This document shows, in pieces, positions 12,889 to 13,026 of a stretch of 13,026 nt of DNA (positions within the stretch are counted from its first letter, which is position 1; every line of letters starts with the position of its first letter). Both the position numbers and the translations under genes were made by a program. The stretch comes from UBA4582 sp047630175 (GTDB lineage Bacteria; Pseudomonadota; Gammaproteobacteria; Pseudomonadales; Azotimanducaceae), in assembly GCA_047630175.1 (NCBI GenBank), contig JBLHVI010000091.1, forward strand, positions 1-13,026, in the 5' to 3' direction. Below the pieces are notes generated by a model. It was not told where the DNA came from. It worked only from the letters and a program-made list of their open reading frames with translations, and searched no databases.

Positions 12889-13026
12889 CTATTTTACTTG
12901 ACCATTTAAGTATGTCAGACCGCCGATGATAGCTGCTACCTGAGCCTGGACGCAGTTTTCGGGTGTCGCTCTGGGGCTGTCCGGATAAACCTCTGTGGTG
13001 GTAACAAATTTGGCGTTAGTCATACT
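12889..13026 (-). CDS. Possible partial coding region cut by the window end
   Basis: On the minus strand a frame runs from the window edge to a TAG at 12889. At least 44 residues follow the ATG at 13023 (MTNAKFVTTTEVYPDSPRAT, then ENCVQAQVAAIIGG). The codons look natural and the frame has the same orientation as the exported-protein gene 122 bp downstream. It may be the C-terminal end of a longer protein or a short gene. I recognise no family. The evidence is only an open frame of about 46 codons, so it could be chance. Confidence 0.35.
   Translation of the reverse strand, partial: SMTNAKFVTTTEVYPDSPRATPENCVQAQVAAIIGGLTYLNGQVK

Overview
The window looks like a chromosome segment from a gammaproteobacterium, most likely a marine or aquatic relative of the Pseudomonas/Cellvibrio side of the class. 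This is inferred from the gene order (serS, fused cysG, a tusDCB-tusE cluster facing them, then a YccA-type membrane protein), which I recall from Pseudomonas genomes, and from the gammaproteobacterial form of TusBCD/TusE and fused CysG. No rRNA, tRNA, CRISPR array, transposase or integrase was found.

Region 1 (1-3893) is conserved housekeeping DNA. The 3' part of serS (seryl-tRNA synthetase) and a complete cysG (trifunctional siroheme synthase) run rightward. Facing them, tusD-tusC-tusB-tusE run leftward as a tight operon that relays sulfur to the 2-thiouridine of tRNA. A perfect TATAAT lies upstream of tusD, and a strong intrinsic terminator at 3858-3893 ends the separate yccA transcript. 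Region 2 (3923-6895) holds yccA on the minus strand. On the plus strand it holds a tyrosine-phosphatase-like protein, a 48-residue DUF2256 zinc-ribbon-like protein and a single-domain voltage-gated cation channel with a calcium-channel-like selectivity filter.

Region 3 (7015-10291) contains a short-chain dehydrogenase and an orphan ParA-like ATPase on the minus strand. An FAD-dependent aromatic-ring-hydroxylase-type monooxygenase diverges from the ParA gene. Their shared intergenic region carries a perfect tandem 11-bp repeat and a small palindrome.

Region 4 (10292-13026) looks accessory. It contains a Xre/MbcA/ParS antitoxin and RES toxin operon (NAD+-targeting family). Its promoter and leader are covered by three tandem 29-bp repeats that are good candidates for the antitoxin operator. 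Beyond a gene-free stretch lies a visibly more AT-rich gene for an unrecognised exported protein, then a possible partial gene cut by the window end.

No wholly new system is evident. The most rewarding points are the 29-bp repeat array controlling the toxin-antitoxin operon, the natural TFEDWTD channel filter, and the AT-rich orphan exported protein beside the toxin-antitoxin module.
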